Origin: an uncultured Bacteroidales bacterium
Lineage (GTDB): Bacteria > Bacteroidota > Bacteroidia > Bacteroidales > ML635J-15
NCBI GenBank assembly: GCA_937982115.1
Contig: CALJNE010000013.1
Span: 1-63,825 of the forward strand
Length of the DNA stretch: 63,825 nt
Reading direction: 5' to 3'
Position 1 is the first letter of the stretch, and each line of letters opens with the position of its first letter. A model generated the notes under the pieces. That model was not told the DNA's origin. It did not search any database and saw nothing but the letters and a program-made list of their open reading frames with translations. Positions 1 to 8,560 of this stretch are shown here, one piece after another. A program made the position numbers and the translations under genes.

Positions 1-310
1 CACACAAATGTTCTCTTTTCCTCTTCGCCGTTGGGTTTTATAAACATTGTCAACACATCTTCAAAATTATTTGTTATTCTGCAAATGCCCATTTTTATTT
101 TAACTATATTCAACAACCTTATTTTCAATCTGAACCACAAACAATCATATAAGTTCACATCAAAGCAAACTCACTTTTTCCCTTTCACCTTTTTACTAAT
201 TTACAACAACACTATTTTGAATATGAATAAAAATGCCGGTTATCACAACCTTCAAACTTTTACAACCTCAAATTACGAAAACCTTTTGTTTTTCTATAAA
301 TTTTAGATAT
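1..310. repeat. Decayed intergenic repeat, copy 1 (left edge)
   Basis: No convincing gene lies here. The stretch aligns by eye with 48044-48222: shared blocks are TTCTCTTTTCCTCTT (11-25 and 48052-48066), TGTCAACACATCTTCAAAAT (48-67 and 48088-48107), ATTCTGCAAATGC (76-88 and 48142-48154) and ATTCAACAAC (108-117 and 48176-48185). About 28 bases present in the right-hand copy are missing here between the second and third blocks. Further weaker CAACAA-plus-T-run units occur near 204 and 245. It is probably a non-coding repeat that has diverged by point changes and small deletions; it may extend left of the window. Confidence 0.6.
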
Positions 311-317
311 GAAATTT

Positions 318-2177
318 TTAATCGTAAAACTCCCATGATATTCCAAAATTTAATGAAAATGGATTATCAGGAATTCTGTATAAGAGGTAATAAGTATTTG
401 GCATAAAGACGGAATTAACATTGCTGATTTTTACAAATCCTCTAAACCTTTTAACTTTTGCTACAATATGAAAGCCAAAATTCGGGTAGTTCCCTACTTC
501 TCTCTTATCTTGAAGATAAAAAACTCCTGTTGCAGGCATATAAGCATAAGCATAAACCGAAGAATGATATTTTAAATCTATTCCAGCTTGCAAGGTCATA
601 ACACCTTTAAATATCGGAGACAAAAAATATATTGAGCTATAACCGACAAATTCGGGCAAAGGAATCAAACTTCGATTGGAGATGTATTGATAAGTAACTT
701 TATTATCCCAATGAAGTTTTTTTCGGAGTATGAAGTTTTTTCTGATATAAGCCTCTGCAACTAAATTCAATGTTAAAATTTGTATGGGTAAAGCGTTATA
801 ATCATATACGATATAATTTCTTAAAACATTTATATCTGTTCCTATTTCAAAACTGTATTTATTTACATCAAAAGCTCCCCCCATTGATAAAGTATTTGAT
901 TTCTTTAAAACATCCCAGTTGTCCCACTCAAAATGATTAGATTTAAAGTAATATGTAAAAATATTTGGATTTAAGACAAAGAAATTAAAGTATGCATTAA
1001 ATGAATTTTTATTACTAAATTTTATTGTCAAATTATTTTGTATCTGTGTATCGAAGATATCTGCACCAAAAATGCAATATGAAATGTCTGAGCTAAAATT
1101 CAACTTCTGGGTATTTAATGAGATATTTCCTAATATGCAATTTGATAAGTAAGTGTTTGACTCTTCATAAAATACTGTGTTGTAAAGATAATTTTGAATT
1201 CCGGCATAAATTACGAATGACTGTATTTTACCAACTCCATTAAGATCAAACTTTAACATAACATTGTTATTTACTGTTTTATAGCTGATTGAATCGAAAG
1301 TTTTCAATGAGTCTCGATAAATATTGGAATAAAAACTTGAAGGCTTGTCGAAATAAATTCTGTAATAACGGTCGGCACTTATTTGGTGGATAACGGAGAA
1401 TTTACTATCAAGAGTTTTATTTATGGAAGTATCTTTTTTTATAATTATTGTGTCTATTTGATACTTTCCGATTCTATATTCTTGATTGTATTGAACACCA
1501 AGTTGTTGAAGTTTTGTGCCGGCATTATATAGGTTTACGTCCAGAAGGTCCGAGCGAAATCGTCCAGATTCAAATACTTCCTCATTTTTAATGCCGCCAT
1601 TGTCTCTGTGTGATATAGAGTTAAAAATAAAATTAAAATACGATTGATATTTTCGTTTTGTATATGCAGTGCCAAATCCTAAAGCATGAACTTTTGAAGA
1701 ATTGTATTGATAAAGTCCATCGGAATTAATAACATCATAATTAAAAACAAAATTCAATTGCGGATTTATATTTTGAGTATGCAAAAATCCCGTATATTCA
1801 TTTATTTTTCCTCCTCCTCTAAATCTGAAAAGTGTAAAAGGTTTGCGAGCATCAAAATATACGAAATTGGAATGATGTTGAATAAAAGGATAGTAATAGG
1901 AGAAAAATTGAAATTCATGCGAAGGCTGTTTACTGAACAATGCCGTTATAAACGGAGTGCCCGGATTCATAAATCCAAGATTGCTTGTACAAATTCGTTG
2001 TTGAGGTAAAAACAAGTGAAATTCATTTGTTAAAGTATCATCAAAATATCTTTTATCTTCATCAGGCAAAATATTTACGATATAAGAATTAAAATGCCTT
2101 TCTATACCTTCATGCTGAGAAAACAAGCATAAGGGTGCCAAGAATAATAATATAGAAATACAATAAATATTCTTCAT
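318..2177 (-). CDS. Putative outer-membrane porin (Porin_10-like)
   Basis: A 619-residue protein with an N-terminal signal peptide (MKNIYCISILLFLAPLCLFS, cleavage near residue 20) followed by a long run of alternating hydrophobic/aromatic beta strands and a C-terminus ending in an aromatic strand (GISWEFYD), as in outer-membrane barrels. Length and overall pattern resemble the Bacteroidota 'putative porin' family (Porin_10), whose substrate is unknown. It is the only gene in its transcription unit here and is divergent from the YfhO gene. A possible -7 element (TAATTTTG on the minus strand, 2199-2206) lies 21 bases upstream of the ATG. Family assignment is by recall of the sequence pattern, so the barrel call is firmer than the family name. 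Confidence 0.7.
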   Translation of the reverse strand: MKNIYCISILLFLAPLCLFSQHEGIERHFNSYIVNILPDEDKRYFDDTLTNEFHLFLPQQRICTSNLGFMNPGTPFITALFSKQPSHEFQFFSYYYPFIQHHSNFVYFDARKPFTLFRFRGGGKINEYTGFLHTQNINPQLNFVFNYDVINSDGLYQYNSSKVHALGFGTAYTKRKYQSYFNFIFNSISHRDNGGIKNEEVFESGRFRSDLLDVNLYNAGTKLQQLGVQYNQEYRIGKYQIDTIIIKKDTSINKTLDSKFSVIHQISADRYYRIYFDKPSSFYSNIYRDSLKTFDSISYKTVNNNVMLKFDLNGVGKIQSFVIYAGIQNYLYNTVFYEESNTYLSNCILGNISLNTQKLNFSSDISYCIFGADIFDTQIQNNLTIKFSNKNSFNAYFNFFVLNPNIFTYYFKSNHFEWDNWDVLKKSNTLSMGGAFDVNKYSFEIGTDINVLRNYIVYDYNALPIQILTLNLVAEAYIRKNFILRKKLHWDNKVTYQYISNRSLIPLPEFVGYSSIYFLSPIFKGVMTLQAGIDLKYHSSVYAYAYMPATGVFYLQDKREVGNYPNFGFHIVAKVKRFRGFVKISNVNSVFMPNTYYLLYRIPDNPFSLNFGISWEFYD

Positions 2178-2362
2178 TCAGTTATTTAAATGATTTTACA
2201 AAATTACTTTTTTTTACTAAAAAAACATGTTCATCATTAAATTTAGAAATAACGAAGCAAAGAATTGTTCACCTAAAATAATTTAACGGATAATTTTAAC
2301 AGAAAATAATGTTGAACATTTCACGAGCTAAAATTTTGTTACTATTTTTACCAAAAAAATTT

Positions 2363-4939
2363 ATGAATATGTTTATGGATTTGTTAAAAAAGAATTTGCC
2401 CCATTTAATAGCATTTGTGTTATTTTTAATCATTGCAGGAACATACAGTAGCCCATTACTCGAAGGCAAAAAGCTGCAAACCCACGATTACAATGTTTAC
2501 ATGTCTGTTTCGAGAGAAAACACCAACTACGAAAACGAACACGGCAGGTTAGTTTTCTGGAACAACTCAATGTTTTCGGGGATGCCTGATTATGCCATCA
2601 CTACTGCTAAAAAAGAGAATATCTTTTTTAAAATTTATAAATTTTTAATTTTTGGTGATGCTATTCCATTCAATCTTATCTTTTGGTATTTAATGGGATT
2701 TTACATTTTACTTAACGTATTTAAGATAAATCCTTGGCTATCTATAGCAGGAGCTATTGGATTTGCATTTTCTTCCTATTTTTTCATAATTATTGCTGCA
2801 GGACATTTTACTAAAGCAATTGCAATAGGATTCATGGCTCCTATTTTTGCGGGATTTTATCTTGCCTACGAACGAAAACAAGCCTGGGCAGGAATGTTAT
2901 TGATGGCATTTTTCCTCGCTTTACAAATATTGAGCAATCATGTTCAAATTACATACTATACAGGAATGATGGTTCTTGTATATGCAATTTTTGAATTTGC
3001 TTATTCCATACGAGAAAAGAAAATTCTAAATTTCCTGAAAACCTCAGGAATTTTAATTCTCGGAGTGATTCTGGCTATTGGAATTAACGCAGCCTTTATT
3101 CTCACAAATCAGGAATATATTAAATACAGTATTAGAGGCAAAAGTGAATTATCAACAGCTCAACATGACAGAACCTCCGGTCTTGACAAATCCTATGCAA
3201 CCAGCTGGAGTTATGGAATAGACGAAACTTTTACTTTGCTAATACCAAATGCAAAAGGTGGTGCTTCAGGTACTGAAATTTCTGAGGATGCAGCCTCTAT
3301 ACAGGTTATTGAAAAATATTTCGGCAGACCCGCAGCTAAAGAACTTGCTAAATCAATGCCAACATATTTCGGCGATCAACCATTTACATCCGGACCTGTT
3401 TATGTGGGAGCTGCAATTGTTTTTCTTTTTATACTCGGATTGTTTATAGTCAAAGGAAAAATTAAATGGTGGTTACTAACAGTTACAGTAATATCAATAA
3501 TACTCTCCTGGGGTAAAAATTTTGATGTTGTTACACACTTTTTCCTGGATTATGTTCCGGGATACAACAAGTTCCGAACAGTTTCGATGATTCTTGTTTT
3601 AGCTGAATTTGCCATGCCATTACTTGGAGTTTTAGCAATTAAAGAAATCATTGAGAATAAAATTGATACAAAAAAACTTCTAAACAATTTTTATATTGCT
3701 CTTGGGATCACCGGATTGATGACGATGGTATTTATTGTGAATCCAACAATTACAGGAGTTAGCGGTGAGGGAAAAAGCGAAATGGAACTTGCCAAAATTT
3801 TAGCTTCATATTTTCCGGATGGGCCTGAATATGCAGCAGCAAAAGAAGACTTTCAGAATTCTCTCGTAAACGCAATTTACGAAGACAGAACTAATATGGT
3901 AAGAAATGATGCTTTGCGTTCTCTCTTGTTCATTATGCTTGCGGCAGGAGTTGTTTTCCTGCTTATTAAAAAGAAAATTAAACCCAATATTGCTATAGTT
4001 ACATTTGCTGTAATATTTATTGCAGATTTATGGACTATCAATCGCAGGTATTTGAATGAAGAAAATTATGTTTCCAAAAGAAAATATGAGATACCTTACG
4101 AAAAAACAATTGCCGATGAATCCATTTTGAAAGATAATGATTTACATTACAGGGTTTGTAATGTTTCTGTCAGCACTTTTAACGATGGTTCTACTTCTTT
4201 TTACCATCGTTCAATTGGTGGATATAGTGGTGCAAAAATCCGCAGATACCAGGAATTATACGATTCGATAATGTGGAGAGAAATTGAACTGGTTAAGTAT
4301 ATTGCTAACTCAGCCTTACAAAGTGGATTTAAACATGATGACATCCAAAATATTTTTGATTCAAAGGCAGTTACGCCAATTCTAAATATGCTTAATTCAA
4401 AATATATAATCTATAATCCCAACATGCCCGCACTATTAAATAAAAATGCTCTCGGAAATGCTTGGTTTGTATCAAAATTCACATGGGCAGAAAATGCGGA
4501 CAAAGAAATAAGCTTGCTTCGTAATATTAATCCCACAAATGAAGCCATTATTGACCAAAGATTCAAAGACATAATCGGCAACTTCACCCCATCAGAAGAT
4601 TCCCTGGCTACAATAAAGCTTGTTGAATATGCTCCTGATTATTTGGTTTACAAATCAAATTCATCAAAAGACATGCTGGCAGTCTTCTCCGAAGTCTATT
4701 ATCCTAAAGGTTGGAGAGTTAGAATTGATGATAAGGAAAGCAAACATTTCAGAGCAAACTATGTTCTTAGAGCAATGATTATTCCGGCAGGTGAACACAC
4801 AATTACATTCAAATACGAATCTGAAATGTATAAAACCGGAGTTTTAATCTCTTACATTTGTTCGATATTGCTACTCCTACTTATTGCTTTCGGGCTATGG
4901 TTGAACTATAAAAAATATAAAAAATCAAAAACTGAATAA
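2363..4939 (+). CDS. YfhO-family polytopic membrane protein
   Basis: A large inner-membrane protein of about 858 residues with a dozen or so hydrophobic segments in the N-terminal two thirds, a soluble domain of some 270 residues, and a last transmembrane helix close to the Lys-rich C-terminus. The opening (PHLIAFVLFLIIAG then SPLLEGKKLQTHDY) and the segment KGWRVRIDD near the end are typical of Bacteroidota YfhO-like proteins, which resemble GT-C glycosyltransferases and in Firmicutes help glycosylate lipoteichoic acid; the substrate here is unknown. The reading frame is open from an ATG at 2309, but homologues begin directly before the first membrane helix, so the ATG at 2363 (or 2369/2375) is preferred. 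It begins a three-gene run with the radical SAM gene and folK. Confidence 0.8.
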   Translation: MNMFMDLLKKNLPHLIAFVLFLIIAGTYSSPLLEGKKLQTHDYNVYMSVSRENTNYENEHGRLVFWNNSMFSGMPDYAITTAKKENIFFKIYKFLIFGDAIPFNLIFWYLMGFYILLNVFKINPWLSIAGAIGFAFSSYFFIIIAAGHFTKAIAIGFMAPIFAGFYLAYERKQAWAGMLLMAFFLALQILSNHVQITYYTGMMVLVYAIFEFAYSIREKKILNFLKTSGILILGVILAIGINAAFILTNQEYIKYSIRGKSELSTAQHDRTSGLDKSYATSWSYGIDETFTLLIPNAKGGASGTEISEDAASIQVIEKYFGRPAAKELAKSMPTYFGDQPFTSGPVYVGAAIVFLFILGLFIVKGKIKWWLLTVTVISIILSWGKNFDVVTHFFLDYVPGYNKFRTVSMILVLAEFAMPLLGVLAIKEIIENKIDTKKLLNNFYIALGITGLMTMVFIVNPTITGVSGEGKSEMELAKILASYFPDGPEYAAAKEDFQNSLVNAIYEDRTNMVRNDALRSLLFIMLAAGVVFLLIKKKIKPNIAIVTFAVIFIADLWTINRRYLNEENYVSKRKYEIPYEKTIADESILKDNDLHYRVCNVSVSTFNDGSTSFYHRSIGGYSGAKIRRYQELYDSIMWREIELVKYIANSALQSGFKHDDIQNIFDSKAVTPILNMLNSKYIIYNPNMPALLNKNALGNAWFVSKFTWAENADKEISLLRNINPTNEAIIDQRFKDIIGNFTPSEDSLATIKLVEYAPDYLVYKSNSSKDMLAVFSEVYYPKGWRVRIDDKESKHFRANYVLRAMIIPAGEHTITFKYESEMYKTGVLISYICSILLLLLIAFGLWLNYKKYKKSKTE

Positions 4940-4956
4940 TTGCAAAACACAAAGAT

Positions 4957-5943
4957 TTGCAAGCTCTTTTATACTTAAAATATCTTACTCCATTAAAAAT
5001 ATACAATTATGCAAGATTGTATTTTTGTTATTTATTAAAAAATTGTAAAAAGCTTTCTTATCCTGCTTTTATAAGTTTCGAACCTACAAATTGTTGTAAC
5101 CTGCAATGTTTCGAATGCCCCGTTGGTAACGGTAAAAGTTTACGCAATAAAGACTACGCGGATATAGAATTATTTAAAAAACTCATTACCGGAAACAAAA
5201 AATACCTGATAAACATTCTTTTGTATTTTCAAGGAGAACCTTTCATGCATCCTAAAATCGAAAAACTAATTGAAATAGCAAGAGAAAACAAGATTTTCAC
5301 TGAAATTTCTACAAATGCAGTTTTAATTCCTGAGGTTTTTAACAAAATAAAAGATTCTCTTCCCGATAAGTTAATAATTTCCTTTGATGGAATTACCGAT
5401 CAAACTTACCTTAAATACCGAAAAAATTCAAATCTTATAAAAGTTACAAAAACTCTCGAATTATTATCAACACTTCCTCGAAAGAAAAGACCATATATCG
5501 AAGTGCAATTTCTGGTATTCAAACATAATGAAAAGGATATTTCTAAACTAAAAGAATTTTTATCTTCTTATAAAATTGATAAAATATCTTTAAAAACAGC
5601 TCAAGTATCTGACTTTGAAAACATTGATATTCTCCCTGATAACCCAAAACTTTCAAGATATAAGGTAGTTAATAATAAACTTATGCTTAAATATCCGATA
5701 AAAAATAAATGTAAAAGAATTATTTTTGGTTCAGTAATAAGTTACGACGGGAATTTACTTCCCTGCTGTTTTGATAAAAATGCACAAAATATTTTGGGAA
5801 ATGTAAATAAATCAACGATTTCTGAAATTAGAAATTCAATTAAATATCAAAATTTTGTAAATCAAGTTTTTACTGACAGAAAAAAAATAATGATGTGCAC
5901 TAATTGCACAGAAGGACAAAAGAATATAAAGATTTCATTATGA
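4957..5943 (+). CDS. Radical SAM / SPASM-domain protein
   Basis: A 328-residue protein with the radical SAM cluster motif CxxxCxxC (within NCCNLQCFECPVG, about residues 46-58), which binds the [4Fe-4S] cluster that splits S-adenosylmethionine, and a C-terminal SPASM-like cysteine set (CKRI, LPCCFDK, MMCTNC) for auxiliary clusters. The substrate cannot be named: no precursor peptide gene is visible nearby, and the sequence is closest in style to stand-alone Bacteroidota SPASM proteins that sit next to membrane or glycan genes. The start is TTG at 4957, 17 bases after the YfhO stop; no ATG occurs in frame before the cluster motif. The stop overlaps the folK start (ATGA), indicating translational coupling. 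Confidence 0.8.
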   Translation: MQALLYLKYLTPLKIYNYARLYFCYLLKNCKKLSYPAFISFEPTNCCNLQCFECPVGNGKSLRNKDYADIELFKKLITGNKKYLINILLYFQGEPFMHPKIEKLIEIARENKIFTEISTNAVLIPEVFNKIKDSLPDKLIISFDGITDQTYLKYRKNSNLIKVTKTLELLSTLPRKKRPYIEVQFLVFKHNEKDISKLKEFLSSYKIDKISLKTAQVSDFENIDILPDNPKLSRYKVVNNKLMLKYPIKNKCKRIIFGSVISYDGNLLPCCFDKNAQNILGNVNKSTISEIRNSIKYQNFVNQVFTDRKKIMMCTNCTEGQKNIKISL

Positions 5944-6437
5944 ATAAAGTATATTTGGGGATAGGCGGTAACCTTGGTGATAGAGTTAATAATTTAAGAA
6001 AAACTATTAAATTAATTGAACAAAAAATTTCAACCCCACTTAAAATATCTTCTCCTTATCTGTCTGAACCATGGGGCTTTGAGAATAGGAAATATTTTCT
6101 AAATGCAGTGGTTTATTTAGAAACCAATTTAGATCATTTACAAGTTCTTAAAAAAGCCTTAGAGATTGAAAATGAACTTAAGCGCGTTCGCAATTTTAAA
6201 GGCTATGAGGCCAGAACTATGGATATTGATATTTTATTTTTTAACAATTCAGTCGTAAAAAATGATTTGGTGAGTATTCCACATCCCCGCATTTCTGAAC
6301 GATTATTCGTACTCCTACCCATGAATGAAATAAATCCGGATTTTTTACATCCGGAACTAAACATTTCGATAAGCCAATTAGTAAGAGTTTGTCCCGATAA
6401 AAGCAGAATAAGGAAATGTAACATTTCCTTATTTTAA
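5940..6437 (+). CDS. folK: 2-amino-4-hydroxy-6-hydroxymethyldihydropteridine diphosphokinase
   Basis: HPPK transfers pyrophosphate from ATP to 6-hydroxymethyl-7,8-dihydropterin in folate synthesis (cytoplasm). The 165-residue product carries the family landmarks in order: YLGIGGNLGDR at the N-terminus, SPYLSEPWG, the stretch FLNAVVYLET, ELKRVR, then ARTMDIDILFF with the Mg-binding aspartates, and IPHPRISERLFVLLPM. Length is normal for the family. The start is the ATG at 5940, overlapping the stop of the radical SAM gene by four bases; the upstream codons open in frame (from 5904) belong to the previous gene's 3' end. It is last in the operon and its final codons form part of a terminator hairpin. 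Confidence 0.93.
   Translation: MNKVYLGIGGNLGDRVNNLRKTIKLIEQKISTPLKISSPYLSEPWGFENRKYFLNAVVYLETNLDHLQVLKKALEIENELKRVRNFKGYEARTMDIDILFFNNSVVKNDLVSIPHPRISERLFVLLPMNEINPDFLHPELNISISQLVRVCPDKSRIRKCNISLF
6410..6435 (+). terminator. Intrinsic terminator overlapping the folK 3' end
   Basis: AAGGAAATG and CATTTCCTT arms (6410-6418 and 6422-6430) form a 9-bp stem with a very small loop, followed by ATTTT. It lies inside the last codons of folK, whose stop is at 6435-6437. Together with the AT-only hairpin just downstream it should separate folK from the convergent HIT gene. Confidence 0.55.
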
Positions 6438-6438
6438 C

Positions 6439-6469
6439 AATTATAAATAAAACAATTTTGTTTATAATT
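6439..6469. terminator. AT-only hairpin between convergent folK and HIT genes
   Basis: AATTATAAA (6439-6447) pairs with TTTATAATT (6461-6469), and the inner bases continue the stem for about five more pairs around a three-base loop. The right arm covers the stop codon of the minus-strand HIT gene (6462-6464). A bidirectional terminator is plausible, but the stem has almost no G-C pairs. Confidence 0.35.
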
Positions 6470-6860
6470 CAACTGAAGCAGCAATATTCTTTGCAAGTTC
6501 GGAGAATTCTTCTGCAGTAAGTTTAACTCTCGGATTAGAAAATGACAAATCAGATTCCTTGTCTATAGGTATTAAATGGATATGTGTGTGTGGAACTTCC
6601 AATCCTATTACTACAATTCCAATCCGTTTACAAGGCACATTTTTTTCAATTGCTTTCGCAACACGTTTGGCAAAAATTAAAATTTTAGAGAGTGTCTCAT
6701 CCGAATTATCGAAAATATAATCAACTTCTTGTTTAGGAACAACAAGCGTATGTCCCTTTTTTAAAGGATTAATATCAAGAAAAGCAATAAAATTATCATC
6801 CTCGGCTATTTTATGGCAAGGAATTTCGCCTCTAATAATTTTTGTAAATATTGATGCCAT
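6462..6860 (-). CDS. HIT-family nucleotide hydrolase (HinT-like)
   Basis: A 132-residue cytoplasmic protein of the histidine triad superfamily; the active-site signature HTHIHLIP (His-x-His-x-His, with the last His as nucleophile) is near residues 111-118, and the N-terminus (SIFTKIIRGEIPCHKIAEDD) is the classic HIT opening, here with a Cys and a His as in zinc-binding members. HinT-type enzymes hydrolyse purine nucleoside phosphoramidates and related adenylates. It starts one base after the greA stop, so the two genes form a greA-HIT operon, an arrangement frequent in Bacteroidota. Confidence 0.92.
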   Translation of the reverse strand: MASIFTKIIRGEIPCHKIAEDDNFIAFLDINPLKKGHTLVVPKQEVDYIFDNSDETLSKILIFAKRVAKAIEKNVPCKRIGIVVIGLEVPHTHIHLIPIDKESDLSFSNPRVKLTAEEFSELAKNIAASVEL

Positions 6861-6861
6861 A

Positions 6862-7335
6862 TTAAATTGAAATGTTTATAATTTCAAAAGTTACTACTCC
6901 GTTAGGAACCTGAATTTCAACGACATCACCGACCTTTTTCCCAAGTAGCCCCTTTGCAATAGGAGTATTTACTGAAATCTTTTTTTCTTTTAAATTAGCT
7001 TCAGACTCAGAAACAATAGTATATTCCATTGTAGAGCCTGTTTTTAAATTTTTTAAAGTAACCTTATTTAAGATTTGAACAGAATTTGTATCAATCTGTT
7101 TTGGGTCAATAATTCTGGCATTAAGTAAAGTTTGTTGCAATTTACTGATTTTCATTTCGAGAAGCCCCTGAGCTTCTTTAGCAGCATCATATTCTGCATT
7201 TTCAGAAAGATCGCCTTTATCTCTTGCTTCGGCAATTTGCTTACTAATAGCAGGTCTTTCTATATTAATAAGTCTGTCTAATTCTTCTTTCAGTTTCTGC
7301 AAACCTTCAGCCGTTAAATACACTATTTCCGACAT
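6862..7335 (-). CDS. greA: Transcription elongation factor GreA
   Basis: GreA binds the RNA polymerase secondary channel and stimulates cleavage of backtracked transcripts. The 157-residue product shows the N-terminal coiled coil (about residues 10-75, including LKEELDRLINIERPAI and AEARDKGDLSENAEYDAAKE, which holds the conserved acidic tip) and the C-terminal FKBP-like domain (VTLKNLKTGSTMEYTIV, then NTPIAKGLLGKKVGDVVEI). An in-frame ATG two codons upstream (7341) exists, but homologues begin MSEIVYLT, so 7335 is preferred. Co-transcribed with the HIT gene; a candidate promoter lies inside the preceding gene's terminator. Confidence 0.95.
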   Translation of the reverse strand: MSEIVYLTAEGLQKLKEELDRLINIERPAISKQIAEARDKGDLSENAEYDAAKEAQGLLEMKISKLQQTLLNARIIDPKQIDTNSVQILNKVTLKNLKTGSTMEYTIVSESEANLKEKKISVNTPIAKGLLGKKVGDVVEIQVPNGVVTFEIINISI

Positions 7336-7363
7336 AATCATTCGTTTTTAACTTGATATAAAA

Positions 7364-7395
7364 CAAAAGAAATCCCTTTGACAGGATTTCTTTTG
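7364..7395 (-). terminator. Intrinsic terminator of the PorV/PorQ operon
   Basis: A perfect 12-bp stem, CAAAAGAAATCC (7364-7375) and GGATTTCTTTTG (7384-7395), with an 8-base loop; on the minus strand it is followed by TTTTATATC. It lies 39 bases after the stop of the PorV/PorQ-like gene, so it ends the three-gene operon that starts near 16.4 kb. Confidence 0.75.
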
Positions 7396-7427
7396 CAAAA
7401 ATACATAATAATTTTTAAATACGCAAC
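7396..7427 (-). promoter_or_regulatory. Candidate greA promoter (Bacteroidota type)
   Basis: On the minus strand a TATTTTTG -7 element (7396-7403, matching TAnnTTTG) is preceded after 20 bases by GTTG (7424-7427), one mismatch from the TTTG -33 element. Initiation would fall at about 7389, inside the terminator hairpin of the upstream operon, so the greA transcript would begin with the 3' arm of that hairpin on its template. Confidence 0.4.
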
Positions 7428-7433
7428 TAAATT

Positions 7434-8540
7434 TTATAAAGTTACTCTTACACCGAAAGTATGAATCCCGTTAAAAGGATTTGTAAATCTGTATGAATAA
7501 TCAATTGCTAACACAGATTTATTCTCCTTATTAATTGGAACTTGCAAACTCATACCTGCAGTAGGACCTGTCAATGCAGTTTGAGTATTTACGGTATTTA
7601 TACCATCTTCGTACATATAACCACCTCTTAAAAACAGGATATTATTAAATTCATATTCTAATCCGAAATGATATTGGTCCCTTGTGAAAGAGTTAGAAGT
7701 AAAGCTACCCATTAAAGTCAGAAAATGCTTTGCATCAACTTCTTCATTTTCATTAACAACGCCGAATAATCTCATTTTGTAAGAAAAACCAATTCTTATT
7801 AAAGAAGGTAATTCAAATTCTTGACTACGATGTTCCACAGTCATGCTGGTTCCATTTGTTGACCAACCCATGTATGACATACCATCACCGGTATATTTCA
7901 TGGTAGTACCAACATTTTGCATTGTAATTCCAAAACGTAGATTATCTCTGTTTCTATTGCCGGATTTATCTTTACCAACACCGGTAACATATTGAATACC
8001 AGCATCTAACGCAGCACCTGAAGCCCCAACGTTAAAAATACTTTCATTTATAACTTTCAAAGTTAATCCCCCATAAATACTGTTTGAGAATTCACGAGCG
8101 TATGAAAGTCCTATAACGCTGAATGTAGGAGAATATCTACCAATACCACCTTCGGGCAATGCGTCAGTAGTTATTTCTATTTCTCCCCAATTGATGTTCA
8201 TTATACTTATACCTAAAGCACCGGCTTCTCCAACTTTTGTAGAAAAACCACCACTATTAATAATAACACCTGAACCAAGTAACCACTGTGTGTTAGTAAA
8301 TATCAATTCTGTTTTTTTGGTAAATGCCAAACCTGCAACGTTTAGGCTCATACCTTCAACTCCCATAATATTGGCAATATTAGCATTCCCAAGCCCTGAA
8401 CTTCTTGCCCATGGATTTATTAAAAGCTCTGAAGCTCCATTTGACCCGGCTCTCTGCTCATTACCGGCAAATATGGGATTCGACAATGATATTATCATTG
8501 TTACTATAATTATACCGGATATTACTTTAAAATTCTTCAT
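7434..8540 (-). CDS. PorV/PorQ-family outer-membrane protein
   Basis: A 368-residue protein with a signal peptide (cleavage after FAG near residue 26) and a FadL-like barrel pattern. The N-terminal mature sequence (GASELLINPWARSSGLGNAN, then EGMSLNVAGLAF) is the hallmark of PorV/PorQ proteins: an NPAGLA-type turn and small-residue strands. PorV shuttles T9SS cargo from the translocon to the attachment complex and PorQ belongs to that complex; which role applies here is not clear, and this may be a locus-specific paralogue. It is the last gene of an operon after a 1377-residue T9SS cargo (20 bases between the genes) and a TonB receptor, which suggests it serves that cargo. A strong terminator follows. 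Confidence 0.82.
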   Translation of the reverse strand: MKNFKVISGIIIVTMIISLSNPIFAGNEQRAGSNGASELLINPWARSSGLGNANIANIMGVEGMSLNVAGLAFTKKTELIFTNTQWLLGSGVIINSGGFSTKVGEAGALGISIMNINWGEIEITTDALPEGGIGRYSPTFSVIGLSYAREFSNSIYGGLTLKVINESIFNVGASGAALDAGIQYVTGVGKDKSGNRNRDNLRFGITMQNVGTTMKYTGDGMSYMGWSTNGTSMTVEHRSQEFELPSLIRIGFSYKMRLFGVVNENEEVDAKHFLTLMGSFTSNSFTRDQYHFGLEYEFNNILFLRGGYMYEDGINTVNTQTALTGPTAGMSLQVPINKENKSVLAIDYSYRFTNPFNGIHTFGVRVTL

Positions 8541-8560
8541 ATCTTAAACTTTAATGAATT

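Noticed and set aside
31-306. Open frame of 91 codons at the left edge
   Set aside because: It starts with TTG, is dominated by Phe/Asn/Leu as expected for AT-rich noise, and lies over a repeat whose other copy (48044-48222) does not keep the frame.
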